Part shown: one piece after another, positions 1 to 6,625 of the stretch
How positions within the stretch are numbered: the first letter of the stretch is position 1
Layout: each line of letters opens with the position of its first letter
Assembly: GCA_035644815.1 (NCBI GenBank)
Contig: DASQNU010000114.1
Location: forward strand, 1-11,862
From: Brevibacillus_F sp035644815
GTDB lineage: Bacteria > Bacillota > Bacilli > Brevibacillales > Brevibacillaceae
Direction: 5' to 3'
Length of the DNA: 11,862 bases
The notes under the pieces: model-generated
Databases searched by the model: none
Told to the model about the DNA's origin: nothing
Seen by the model: the letters and a program-made list of their open reading frames with translations, nothing else
Program-made: the position numbers and the translations under genes

Positions 1-122
1 CCATTAGATCCGTATTGGACAAAAAATTGCAGAATCTCTCTACCGGAGGCAAATCCCGCACCGACAACGGTGCCGATGTAGGTAAAGGCGATCTGCAGGA
101 TTTGTTTTACTGCTTTAGGCAT
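1..122 (-). CDS. YkvI-family membrane protein, N-terminal fragment (runs off window)
   Basis: Only the first 40 codons are inside the window; the gene continues past position 1. The ATG is the complement of 120-122, and a G-rich stretch (about 127-134) just upstream could serve as a ribosome binding site. The fragment begins MPKAVKQILQIAFTYIG and continues into TVVGAGFASGREILQFF. That small-residue-rich first membrane segment with GAGFASGxE is typical of the YkvI family (COG3949), predicted multi-spanning membrane proteins distantly related to the APC transporter superfamily. The substrate of the family is unknown to me. The gene is divergent from the metallo-hydrolase gene, with only 52 bases between the two starts, so the promoters must be packed into that gap or overlap the coding ends. 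I see no convincing promoter there. Family assignment rests on this N-terminal motif alone. Confidence 0.75.
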   Translation of the reverse strand, partial: MPKAVKQILQIAFTYIGTVVGAGFASGREILQFFVQYGSN

Positions 123-174
123 GGTGTACCCCCTGTCCCAACTTATTTCCATCCTATGAAAAGGAATGATAAAT

Positions 175-921
175 ATGCGCATAACGATTTTGGGCTGTCA
201 ATCTCCCTATCCGGGACCAAATGGCGCAACGGCTGGGTATTTGGTCCAAACTGCTTCGACGAATGTGCTTTTGGATTGTGGGAGCGGGGTGATTAGTCAA
301 TTGGGAAAAGTATTGCCGATCTATCAGCTCGACGCCGTTGTCCTTTCCCATTACCATCACGACCATGTCGCCGACGTAGGGGTATTGCAGTATGGACTCA
401 TGGTACATCAGAACGTAAAGGATCGTGACATAAACAATCCGGTTCCCATCTATGGACCTGCGGAACCAACTGAACGAGCCGATTCCATGGAGTATCGTGA
501 CACAACTCGCTTTTATCCGATTGATGAGCACTCCCATATAGAGATTGGAGATATGAAACTCACTTTCTTGCGTACCGAGCATGATGTTCCGTGTTACGCC
601 GTCCGGATCGAGGCGAATGGGAAAACGTTTGTGTACGGTGCTGATAGCGGACCGTCCACTGAGTGGGATCCTTTTGCTAAGGAAGTCGATCTCTTCATCT
701 GTGAAGGAACGTTTTTACGCAAATACTACATGCCAAAAGAACTGCATGGTCATCTTACGGTAGAATTGGCTGCCCAGATTGGACAAAAGCTTCAAGTGAA
801 AAAATTGGTCATCACGCATTTGTTCCATGCCTATAAAGAGGATGACATTCTCCAGGAGGCGAAAGATTATACATACGGAGAGTGTCTCGTGGCAAAAGAA
901 GGGGTGCGAATCGATTTATAA
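175..921 (+). CDS. MBL-fold metallo-hydrolase, YhfI-like
   Basis: Predicted 248-residue cytoplasmic metallo-beta-lactamase-fold hydrolase that resembles B. subtilis YhfI (about 244 residues from memory) and the RNase Z-like branch of the superfamily. The metal-binding motif HxHxDH is present as SHYHHDH (His59, His61, Asp63, His64). Later ligand candidates are His136 (TEHDVPC), Asp157 (YGADSG) and His215 (ITHLFH), so a complete two-metal site can be seen. No substrate is known for YhfI itself, so I name no reaction. I chose the ATG at 175 over the in-frame ATG at 166 because the AAAAGGA at 159-165 abuts the 166 codon but sits 9 bases before 175, and the protein then starts MRITILG as family members do. 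The next gene, mnmM, begins 3 bases after this stop, so the two are probably one transcript. Confidence 0.88.
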   Translation: MRITILGCQSPYPGPNGATAGYLVQTASTNVLLDCGSGVISQLGKVLPIYQLDAVVLSHYHHDHVADVGVLQYGLMVHQNVKDRDINNPVPIYGPAEPTERADSMEYRDTTRFYPIDEHSHIEIGDMKLTFLRTEHDVPCYAVRIEANGKTFVYGADSGPSTEWDPFAKEVDLFICEGTFLRKYYMPKELHGHLTVELAAQIGQKLQVKKLVITHLFHAYKEDDILQEAKDYTYGECLVAKEGVRIDL

Positions 922-924
922 CAG

Positions 925-1500
925 ATGGGAGTCGAGAGAAACGTGTTACCAAATGTATTAGAAGTAGCCAGAAGATTGATCGTCGAGAGAATCCAGCCAG
1001 GAGAATTGGCGATAGATGCGACGATGGGGAATGGAAATGATACGCTGTTTCTCTGCAAAACCGTCGGAGAGCAAGGGCGCGTGATCGCGTATGATATTCA
1101 GCCGGAAGCCATGGAAAAAACAAGGGTACGACTCGAGCGTGAAGGGGTACTGGACCGTGTGGAGCTAGTGCTGGCGAGTCATGAGGAGATGAGCAGGATC
1201 ACGGAGAAACCAGCTGCCATTATGTTTAATCTCGGTTACTTGCCAGGTGGAGACAAAGAAATCACTACGAAGGCAGAGAGCACGATTCGTGCGATTGAAG
1301 CAGGTATATCCTTATTACGGCCCGGTGGGATTATGACGATTATCGTCTATTGGGGTCACCCTGCAGGAGAAACAGAGAAAGAGGCGGTCGCTCACTATTG
1401 CCAAAAGCTGGATCAGACGCAATATCTCGTATTGCAATACCAATATCTGAATCAACAAAACCAAGCTCCGTTTCTGTTGGCTATTGAACGCAGACTCTAA
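925..1500 (+). CDS. mnmM: tRNA 5-aminomethyl-2-thiouridine methyltransferase MnmM (YtqB), class I SAM-dependent
   Basis: A 191-residue Rossmann-fold methyltransferase of the YtqB family (Pfam rRNA_methylase). The family signature AIDATMGNGNDTLFL, containing the SAM-binding glycine loop, is at about residues 29-43. It is followed by the acidic AYDIQ (ribose contact) and the highly characteristic MFNLGYLPGGDK. B. subtilis YtqB has been shown to be MnmM, which methylates the aminomethyl group at the tRNA wobble uridine to complete mnm5s2U; I transfer that function by family membership. The start is uncertain: ATG 925 has no visible ribosome binding site but lies 3 bases after the preceding stop, as in translational coupling. 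GTG 943 is in frame, has GGGAG at 927-931 before it, and would give a protein six residues shorter. No terminator is evident after the stop. Confidence 0.9.
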   Translation: MGVERNVLPNVLEVARRLIVERIQPGELAIDATMGNGNDTLFLCKTVGEQGRVIAYDIQPEAMEKTRVRLEREGVLDRVELVLASHEEMSRITEKPAAIMFNLGYLPGGDKEITTKAESTIRAIEAGISLLRPGGIMTIIVYWGHPAGETEKEAVAHYCQKLDQTQYLVLQYQYLNQQNQAPFLLAIERRL

Positions 1501-1556
1501 AACGTCCACTGTGTACGTACATTTGTGCAACTTTTGCTAATATTGTCTTTATCGTA

Positions 1557-1586
1557 TGGACACGAAAAAGTTCCCTGTGATATGCT
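1557..1586 (+). promoter_or_regulatory. Putative sigma-A promoter of tdh-kbl
   Basis: A -35-like TGGACA (1557-1562, 5 of 6 consensus) and a -10-like TATGCT (1581-1586) are 18 bases apart, with an extended -10 TG at 1578-1579. Transcription would begin near 1593, leaving about 55 bases before the tdh start at 1648. Inferred from pattern only. Confidence 0.5.
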
Positions 1587-1647
1587 AATCATAAAGAAAA
1601 CACTGCCAATCCGTATGGAAAGGGTAGAAGCAAGGATGGGAACGACG

Positions 1648-2676
1648 ATGAAGGCAATCATGAAGCATCATATGGATCCAGGAGCAGAATTACGTGAAGT
1701 GCCAATCCCTCAAATAGAGCCACATGAAGTATTGATTCAAGTCAAAGCGACTTCGATTTGCGGTACGGATGTGCATATTTATACATGGGATGCATGGGCG
1801 GAAAGCAGAATTAAAGCCCCAATGGTTTTCGGTCACGAGTTTTCCGGTGTGATAGTGGAAGTTGGCCGTGATGTAACAGGTGTGAAAATCGGTGATCATG
1901 TCTCAGCGGAGACACATGTGGTATGCCACCAATGCTTGCAATGCAAAACCGGTCAGTACCATATTTGTCAAAACACGAAAATCCTTGGAGTAGATTTTCA
2001 AGGTTGCTTCGCTGAGTATGTGAAAATGCCTGCGGAGAATATCTGGAAAAATCCAATCGATATGCCATTTGAAAAAGCGTCGATTCAAGAGCCAATGGGT
2101 AACGCTGTACATACGGTTTTGGCTGGCCCAGTTGCCGGGAAAACCGTGGCGGTTATGGGCTGTGGACCAATCGGTATCATGGCGGTGGCAGTCGCAAAGG
2201 CTTCCGGAGCGACTGAAGTCGTTGCGATTGATGTAAATGACTATCGTCTGGACCTTGCCAGAAAAGTAGGGGCAACCGTAACGATCAACTCTGCACAGGA
2301 AGATCCGGTGAAACGGGTCATGCAGGTAACTGAAGGAACGGGTGTCGAGGTTGTATGTGAAATGTCCGGACATCCGGTGGCTATCCGTCAATCCTTTGAA
2401 ATGCTGACCAATGGCGGCAGAATGTCCATTCTCAGTCTGCCTACGAAGCCGATCGAGCTGGATATTACCAATCAGATCGTGTTTAAAGGGGTTACGGTCC
2501 AAGGGATTACGGGCCGAAAGATGTATGAAACCTGGCGTCAAACAAGCGGCTTGCTCCATTCCGGACAAGTCGATGTTACACCGATTATTACGCATACCAT
2601 GCCGCTGGAAAACTTCAAAGAAGGCTTCGACCTGATGATTAGCGGTAAATGTGGAAAAGTCGTATTACTGCCGTAG
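1648..2676 (+). CDS. tdh: L-threonine 3-dehydrogenase
   Basis: Zinc- and NAD-dependent medium-chain dehydrogenase that oxidises L-threonine to 2-amino-3-ketobutyrate, the substrate of Kbl encoded next. The 342-residue protein has the standard family length. Catalytic zinc ligands and relay are visible: Cys38-Gly-Thr40-Asp-Val-His43 and His63-Glu64 (GHEFSG). The structural zinc site is complete with Cys93, Cys96, Cys99 and Cys107, the same numbering as the E. coli enzyme. The nucleotide-binding loop GCGPIG is at 171-176, followed by the acidic VAIDVN. The frame is open back to 1525, but the ATG at 1648 is the best start: AAGGA at 1632-1636 and GGGA at 1638-1641 precede it, the protein begins MKAIMKHH as expected, and the predicted promoter lies downstream of the first in-frame start. 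kbl starts 12 bases after the stop. Confidence 0.97.
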   Translation: MKAIMKHHMDPGAELREVPIPQIEPHEVLIQVKATSICGTDVHIYTWDAWAESRIKAPMVFGHEFSGVIVEVGRDVTGVKIGDHVSAETHVVCHQCLQCKTGQYHICQNTKILGVDFQGCFAEYVKMPAENIWKNPIDMPFEKASIQEPMGNAVHTVLAGPVAGKTVAVMGCGPIGIMAVAVAKASGATEVVAIDVNDYRLDLARKVGATVTINSAQEDPVKRVMQVTEGTGVEVVCEMSGHPVAIRQSFEMLTNGGRMSILSLPTKPIELDITNQIVFKGVTVQGITGRKMYETWRQTSGLLHSGQVDVTPIITHTMPLENFKEGFDLMISGKCGKVVLLP

Positions 2677-2688
2677 GGAGGCTGTCGG

Positions 2689-3864
2689 ATGAAAGGGTTT
2701 GAACATTTACAAGCAGAATTGGATCAACTGAAGGAAAAAGGTACATTTCGTCAATTGGTGGAAATCGAAAGTGATCAGGGGCCGTATGTCACGATTAATG
2801 GCAGACAGGTGATCCAGCTTTCCTCCAATAACTATCTAGGACTGACTACACATCCAAAACTAAAACAGGCTGCCTTAAAAGCGGTGGAAGAATTCGGAGC
2901 AGGTACAGGTTCCGTACGTACGATTGTAGGTACATTTACCATGCACCAAGAGCTGGAAAGACGACTCGCTGAATTTAAGCATACCGAAGCTGCTCTGGTG
3001 TTTCAGTCCGGTTTTACGGCGAACGTCGGTGTATTGAGCGCACTGCTCGATGACAAAGACGTCGTGATCTCCGATGCTTGGAATCATGCCTCGATTATCG
3101 ACGGAATTCGTTTGACGAAAGCTGCACGTCGCATTTACAAGCACAGCGATCTGGCCGATTTGGAGCAGGCTCTGAAGGAAACCCAGCAGTACCGGACGCG
3201 TTTGATCGTGACAGATGGCGTTTTCTCCATGGATGGAGACGTGGCATTGCTCCCGGAAATTGTGGAGCTGGCTGAAAAATATGATGCGATGGTCATGGTT
3301 GATGATGCGCATGCCAGCGGTGTCTTTGGAAGAAATGGTCGCGGAACAGTCGATCACTTCAATTTGAATGGGCGTGTCCACATTCAAGTCGGAACACTCT
3401 CCAAAGCCATCGGGGTGTTGGGCGGGTATGTAGCTAGTACCCAAACGGTGCGTGATTACCTGATTCACCGTGGACGTCCATTTCTGTTTAGTACTTCCCA
3501 TCCACCAGCTGTAACCGCTGCATGTATCGCTGCATTGGATGTATTGCTGGAAGAACCGCAACTGATCGATAAGCTGTGGGAAAATACACGCTTCTTCAAG
3601 TCGGGCTTGCAATCCCTTGGCTTCAATACGGGCAGCAGCGAATCGCCAGTCACACCAGTCATCGTGGGTGACGGGGCGAAAGCAATGTTGTTCTCCGATC
3701 GTTTGCTCCAGGAAGGGGTAATGGGAACCGGAATTGCATTCCCAACCGTTCCAGAAGGCACAGCTCGTGTGAGAACCATTGTGACCGCTGCGCATAGTCA
3801 AGAAGATTTGCAGAAGGCGCTGCATATTTTCGAAAAAGTAGGCAAGGAACTCCATATCATTTAA
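2689..3864 (+). CDS. kbl: Glycine C-acetyltransferase (2-amino-3-ketobutyrate CoA ligase)
   Basis: PLP-dependent alpha-oxoamine synthase fold enzyme that cleaves 2-amino-3-ketobutyrate with CoA to glycine and acetyl-CoA, completing threonine breakdown begun by Tdh. The 391-residue length matches the family. The PLP lysine is Lys239 in GTLSKAIG; the cofactor-contacting VDDAHASGVFG places Asp205 and His208; the N-terminal SNNYLGL and the WNHASIIDG segment are also typical. The ATG at 2689 follows GGGAGG (2676-2681), which overlaps the tdh stop codon, so translation of the two genes is likely coupled. Related KAS-family enzymes (BioF, HemA/ALAS) share the fold, but adjacency to tdh makes Kbl the clear choice. 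A strong terminator follows at 3882-3912, so tdh-kbl form a two-gene operon. Confidence 0.96.
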   Translation: MKGFEHLQAELDQLKEKGTFRQLVEIESDQGPYVTINGRQVIQLSSNNYLGLTTHPKLKQAALKAVEEFGAGTGSVRTIVGTFTMHQELERRLAEFKHTEAALVFQSGFTANVGVLSALLDDKDVVISDAWNHASIIDGIRLTKAARRIYKHSDLADLEQALKETQQYRTRLIVTDGVFSMDGDVALLPEIVELAEKYDAMVMVDDAHASGVFGRNGRGTVDHFNLNGRVHIQVGTLSKAIGVLGGYVASTQTVRDYLIHRGRPFLFSTSHPPAVTAACIAALDVLLEEPQLIDKLWENTRFFKSGLQSLGFNTGSSESPVTPVIVGDGAKAMLFSDRLLQEGVMGTGIAFPTVPEGTARVRTIVTAAHSQEDLQKALHIFEKVGKELHII

Positions 3865-3881
3865 ACGATGAAAAGCACAAG

Positions 3882-3912
3882 CATCCACCCTGCAAGGTGG
3901 ATGTTTTCTTTT
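3882..3912 (+). terminator. Rho-independent terminator of tdh-kbl
   Basis: Perfect 8-bp stem CATCCACC/GGTGGATG with a 6-base loop, followed by TTTTCTTTT, 17 bases after the kbl stop. Confidence 0.92.
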
Positions 3913-3966
3913 CCCGGGCAAGCGCATATTCTGACAATTGTGACGATTATTGTCTGCTGATGGTGA

Positions 3967-4004
3967 AATTGGGCAAACCTCTCTCGGCTTTTGCACATAC
4001 CCTA
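3967..4004 (+). promoter_or_regulatory. Putative sigma-K promoter with GerE-like box, upstream of the YheC/YheD-type gene
   Basis: AACC (3976-3979) fits the sigma-K -35 pattern mACm. After a 16-base spacer, CATACCCTA (3996-4004) fits the -10 pattern CATAnnnTA at every fixed position. The sequence AATTGGGCAAAC (3967-3978), overlapping the -35, matches 11 of 12 positions of the GerE consensus RWWTRGGYNNYY as I remember it. Transcription would start near 4011, about 40 bases before the GTG at 4051. The assignment is supported by the downstream gene belonging to a spore coat-associated family, but it is inferred by eye. Confidence 0.55.
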
Positions 4005-4050
4005 TGGTGAGAATGGCTGATTAACCAGCTTAAGTAAGAGGGGATATGTC

Positions 4051-5130
4051 GTGAAACGAATCGGAATCATGCTCGATTGGGCGCTGATGCAAAACGGTAT
4101 CGCGGGAAAACCAACTTACGAACGCTTGGATTACTATGTGGATATCGGAAAGGAACTGGGGCTTGAACCGGTTTTTTTTCATCCACGCCATGTCAACCTC
4201 AAATCCAGACGGGTCAGAGGCCATTTTTGGCACAACGATCGCTTGATTGCACAGACCGTTTCCATTCCCGAAGTGATTCACAACCGAGTATTGAGCGGCC
4301 AACCGCCAACAAGAGCGATCATTCGACATTTAAGTGGGAAATATAAAGTATTCAATGAGATCGTGATGCGTGATAAGCTGCGGGTTCATCAGCTCTTATG
4401 GAAGAATAAGTGGATACGCTCCTACCTGCCGAAGACGCGCATGTACACACGCCAATCGTTTTTGCAGTTTCTGAACAGAAGTCCAATCCTTTATGTGAAA
4501 CCTTCTATCGGTTCTGTTGGGGTTGGCGTGGTTCGCATTGAGCGGCAGGGAAATCGTTATTCAACCATATCGTTCAAGCAGAAAAAATTGCTTGACAGGC
4601 GGGCGCTAGTAAAGGAAATCGGGAAATGGGTTGGGAGAAGGCGGTTTCTTGTTCAGGAGGGAGTTCCACTTGCCACTTATCGCGGTGAGACCTTCGATAT
4701 CCGCGTATCCGTACAACGCAATGGAATCGGTGAGTGGTGTATATCCGGGATGGTAGCCAAAGTGGCCAATAATGAAAACAAATTGAGCAATCTGTCACGT
4801 GGGGGACATGCGGTCAAACTGGACAATGTATTGAATGAGCTTTTTTCGATGGAAATGGCGGAACTTGTAAAAATGCGATTAGGCGTCGCGGCTCTCGAAA
4901 TCGCAAAGACGTACGCGGGTCACTTTCCATCGCTGGCAGATCTGGGAATGGACATGGGGATTGATGAGAAAGGGAATCCATACTTAATCGAGGTAAACGT
5001 ACGCGATCAGCGATATTCCTTTTTTGAAGCGGGAGAAATCGAAATGTTTCAAAGAGCGTATCGTCATCCGATGGAATACGGGAAAAGTTTGTTTCAGAAG
5101 ACAAAACGGAACAGTAAAAAACAGATCTGA
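4051..5130 (+). CDS. YheC/YheD family protein (spore coat-associated, ATP-grasp-like)
   Basis: A 359-residue cytoplasmic protein of the YheC/YheD family, annotated as endospore coat-associated proteins and related to ATP-grasp ligases. Seen in the sequence: an N-terminal domain starting KRIGIMLDW, the early FNE segment followed by KLRVHQLL, then YVKPSIGSVGVGVV (Lys150, a candidate ATP-contacting lysine with a glycine-rich loop). A basic stretch precedes FLVQEGVPLA, then FDIRVSVQ, and near the C-terminus LIEVNVRDQ (Glu314, Asn316), matching the metal-binding acidic/Asn strand of ATP-grasp enzymes. No ligase substrate is known to me for this family. The GTG start at 4051 follows AGAGGGG (4038-4043 region) at good spacing; no signal peptide is present. 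The sigma-K-like promoter upstream fits a mother-cell, late-sporulation role. The stop codon lies inside the terminator stem shared with cbpB. Confidence 0.88.
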   Translation: MKRIGIMLDWALMQNGIAGKPTYERLDYYVDIGKELGLEPVFFHPRHVNLKSRRVRGHFWHNDRLIAQTVSIPEVIHNRVLSGQPPTRAIIRHLSGKYKVFNEIVMRDKLRVHQLLWKNKWIRSYLPKTRMYTRQSFLQFLNRSPILYVKPSIGSVGVGVVRIERQGNRYSTISFKQKKLLDRRALVKEIGKWVGRRRFLVQEGVPLATYRGETFDIRVSVQRNGIGEWCISGMVAKVANNENKLSNLSRGGHAVKLDNVLNELFSMEMAELVKMRLGVAALEIAKTYAGHFPSLADLGMDMGIDEKGNPYLIEVNVRDQRYSFFEAGEIEMFQRAYRHPMEYGKSLFQKTKRNSKKQI

Positions 5131-5152
5131 ACCAGTATCAGATCTGTTTTTT
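5116..5152. terminator. Bidirectional terminator between the convergent YheC/D-like gene and cbpB
   Basis: A perfect 15-bp stem (5116-5130 with 5138-5152) around a 7-base loop, with A6 on the left arm and T6 on the right arm, so it forms a hairpin plus U-tract on either strand. The left arm contains the TGA stop of the upstream gene; the cbpB stop is 23 bases away on the other side. Confidence 0.95.
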
Positions 5153-5175
5153 GCGGTTATGGATTCACCATCGGG

Positions 5176-5616
5176 TTACGTTTGATTGTGTTGCCGAAAA
5201 TATTGGTAGTTGAGAGCCAATACATTTTTACGGGTAAGAATCCCGACAAATACACCGTCTTCATCCTCCATACACACAAAGGGGTGATTGATCGAGAGTT
5301 CCAGGGCTCTAAGGAAATGTTCCGATTCTTTCATGCGTGGTATTTTGGTATTCATGACATGGTCGACTGTATACTCGCCCAGACGGTCATATTCAATTCG
5401 CTCTAGTCCAAGAATTTGATCTAATATCATAGTAGTGCTGATCAGACCTTGAATCCGATAGCTGCTGTCAAGGACCGGGATGGCTGAATAGCCTGATTTA
5501 ATCAGTACAAGCAAGGCGTGTTCCAGCGAATTGCCAAGCTGTACATGGGCTACCTTTGATGACGAGATGATCAAATCTTTAACAGGTTTTATTAAAAAAT
5601 CGTTCGGTATATCCAC
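5176..5616 (-). CDS. cbpB: c-di-AMP-binding CBS-domain protein CbpB/DarB (YkuL)
   Basis: A 146-residue protein made of two tandem CBS motifs, roughly residues 14-75 and 85-138. It closely resembles B. subtilis YkuL (DarB) and Listeria CbpB in KVAHVQLGNSLEHALLVL, GYSAIPVLD, GLERIEYDRL and FVCMEDEDGVFVGI. Known for the family: it binds the second messenger c-di-AMP, and in its ligand-free form it activates the (p)ppGpp synthetase Rel; in B. subtilis it also stimulates pyruvate carboxylase. This links potassium/c-di-AMP status to the stringent response. Translation starts at a GTG (complement of 5614-5616): the codon just upstream is an in-frame TAG, and GGTGA (complement of 5624-5628) lies 7 bases before it. 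The gene converges on the YheC/D-type gene and is monocistronic. A minus-strand hairpin with U6 lies about 100 bases upstream. Confidence 0.93.
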   Translation of the reverse strand: MDIPNDFLIKPVKDLIISSSKVAHVQLGNSLEHALLVLIKSGYSAIPVLDSSYRIQGLISTTMILDQILGLERIEYDRLGEYTVDHVMNTKIPRMKESEHFLRALELSINHPFVCMEDEDGVFVGILTRKNVLALNYQYFRQHNQT

Positions 5617-5711
5617 CTATGCATCACCAGCCTAACTCAACATCGTAATTCCGTTCTCTACCATCTTACCTTATTCGGACCGGAAAGAAAAAGTGAAATC
5701 AGGCGAACACG

Positions 5712-5737
5712 AAAAAATGCCCAGCAGTCGCCGGGCA
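5712..5737 (-). terminator. Orphan minus-strand terminator-like hairpin upstream of cbpB
   Basis: Read on the minus strand, TGCCCGGC and GCTGGGCA form an 8-bp stem with one G-U pair around a GACT loop, followed directly by six U. On the plus strand the same position is an A-C mismatch and no U-tract follows, so it is specific to minus-strand RNA. No minus-strand gene lies just upstream; it could be a leader attenuator for cbpB or the end of a small RNA. Confidence 0.6.
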
Positions 5738-5853
5738 AGTGATCGAGGTGTGGAACAGAAGTCCCTGCATTTAGTATGCACGAACTGCTTTTTTGTTTCA
5801 TTAGGTGTTTAAAGGAAATGACCTGTAACTTTTTACTTAGCTACCACGTCTTA

Positions 5854-5870
5854 CCATCAGGAGTTGATGG
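5854..5870 (+). promoter_or_regulatory. Small hairpin presenting the ribosome binding site of the 5875 gene
   Basis: CCATCA (5854-5859) pairs with TGATGG (5865-5870) around the loop GGAGT. The Shine-Dalgarno AGGAG (5859-5863) therefore lies almost entirely in the loop. It is 11 bases before the ATG at 5875, which is what selects that start over the in-frame ATGs at 5776 and 5818. Confidence 0.35.
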
Positions 5871-5874
5871 GAGA

Positions 5875-6582
5875 ATGAGTTTTCGAAAAGGTTACCGGTA
5901 TCTTTTGCTGGCAATTGTATGTCTAAGCGGTTGGGTGTTATATATGTTCCAGATGAATGTTATGAGCACAATAAATGCACATGTGACCGGTGTTGCAAAT
6001 GGTAGTGGATCTGTGCATATACCAGATTGGCTCCTAGAAGATATCCGCAGTCGATTTGCACAGGACTTACAGAAACGGGTGGTCAAAGAAGCGGTTACCT
6101 ATTCACAGGTGCAGCTTGACACGACTGATACAGAGAAAAGAAATGAACCCGAAATAGCAGCCATTGCCAATGCCGATGACAGAAACGGGATATTCCTTTT
6201 GTATGCATACATAGATGGACGGTATGAGGTTGCTTTCGAAATGAAGCAACCGGTCGCAGGGTTTCAAGTAATCGGTCGTAAAGACAAAATGATTGTATTG
6301 ACGACAGCGACAAGTGGTGTGAAAAAGGATGAAGACAGCTTATATGTGATTCGTGCCACGCCAGATGGTTATAAAATCGTGTGGAGCGGGATTGGTCATA
6401 GCCGAACAGAGAATGAAACGATCGAGATGATTGATGGAAATCTGCAGTTGGATGATGAAGAAAATCTGATCTATCTGCAGCTCCGGCGCACGTTGGAGCC
6501 GACGGGTGTGCCGATCATGGAGCAAAGCTCTGCAAGGTTGTTTTTGTACAATGATAAAAAACAACATTACGAACCCAAATAA
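5875..6582 (+). CDS. Uncharacterised single-pass membrane-anchored (or secreted) protein
   Basis: A 235-residue protein whose family I do not recognise. It begins with a positively charged MSFRKGYR followed by one hydrophobic segment (about residues 8-25, YLLLAIVCLSGWVLYMF). This suits an uncleaved N-terminal anchor with the rest outside the cell; I see no lipobox and no clear signal peptidase site. After an amphipathic stretch (WLLEDIRSRFAQDLQKRVV, about 52-70) comes a domain of alternating short strands rich in Tyr, Val and Ile (about 95-232: IFLLYAYIDGRYEVAF, GFQVIGRKDKMIVLTT, SLYVIRATPDGYKIVW). That pattern suggests a beta-sheet or propeller-like fold. The start at 5875 is chosen for its AGGAG; the frame is open further upstream without a usable ribosome binding site. 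It is convergent with lipL and shares its terminator, so context gives no pathway. Codon use looks like that of its neighbours. Confidence 0.8.
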   Translation: MSFRKGYRYLLLAIVCLSGWVLYMFQMNVMSTINAHVTGVANGSGSVHIPDWLLEDIRSRFAQDLQKRVVKEAVTYSQVQLDTTDTEKRNEPEIAAIANADDRNGIFLLYAYIDGRYEVAFEMKQPVAGFQVIGRKDKMIVLTTATSGVKKDEDSLYVIRATPDGYKIVWSGIGHSRTENETIEMIDGNLQLDDEENLIYLQLRRTLEPTGVPIMEQSSARLFLYNDKKQHYEPK

Positions 6583-6611
6583 AAAAGCGGAGCTCGATAC
6601 GAGTTCCGCTT
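6581..6611. terminator. Bidirectional terminator between the 5875 gene and lipL
   Basis: A 12-bp stem (6585-6596 with 6600-6611, one G-T pair) around a 3-base loop. On the minus strand it is followed by a run of U (from A6 at 6581-6586), an efficient end for lipL. On the plus strand the tail CTCTTCATTTC is weaker, so plus-strand termination is less certain. Confidence 0.85.
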
Positions 6612-6625
6612 CTCTTCATTTCATG

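Noticed and set aside
154..582. Minus-strand open frame opposite the metallo-hydrolase gene
   Set aside because: No ribosome binding site or family resemblance, and the plus-strand frame has the full metal-binding motif set.
1525..1647. 41-codon N-terminal extension of Tdh
   Set aside because: The extension would begin upstream of the predicted promoter and has no ribosome binding site; numbering from 1648 matches the E. coli zinc ligands exactly.
1903..2595. Minus-strand open frame of 230 codons opposite tdh
   Set aside because: Antisense shadow; the plus strand encodes all zinc ligands of Tdh at the expected positions.
2875..3996. Minus-strand open frame of 373 codons opposite kbl
   Set aside because: It is the antisense shadow of a clearly identified enzyme gene, is rich in His, Cys and Trp, resembles no family and crosses the kbl terminator.
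5658..5801. Minus-strand 47-codon frame covering the orphan hairpin upstream of cbpB
   Set aside because: No Shine-Dalgarno before its ATG and no plausible protein features; the terminator lies inside it. Considered as a leader peptide but unsupported.
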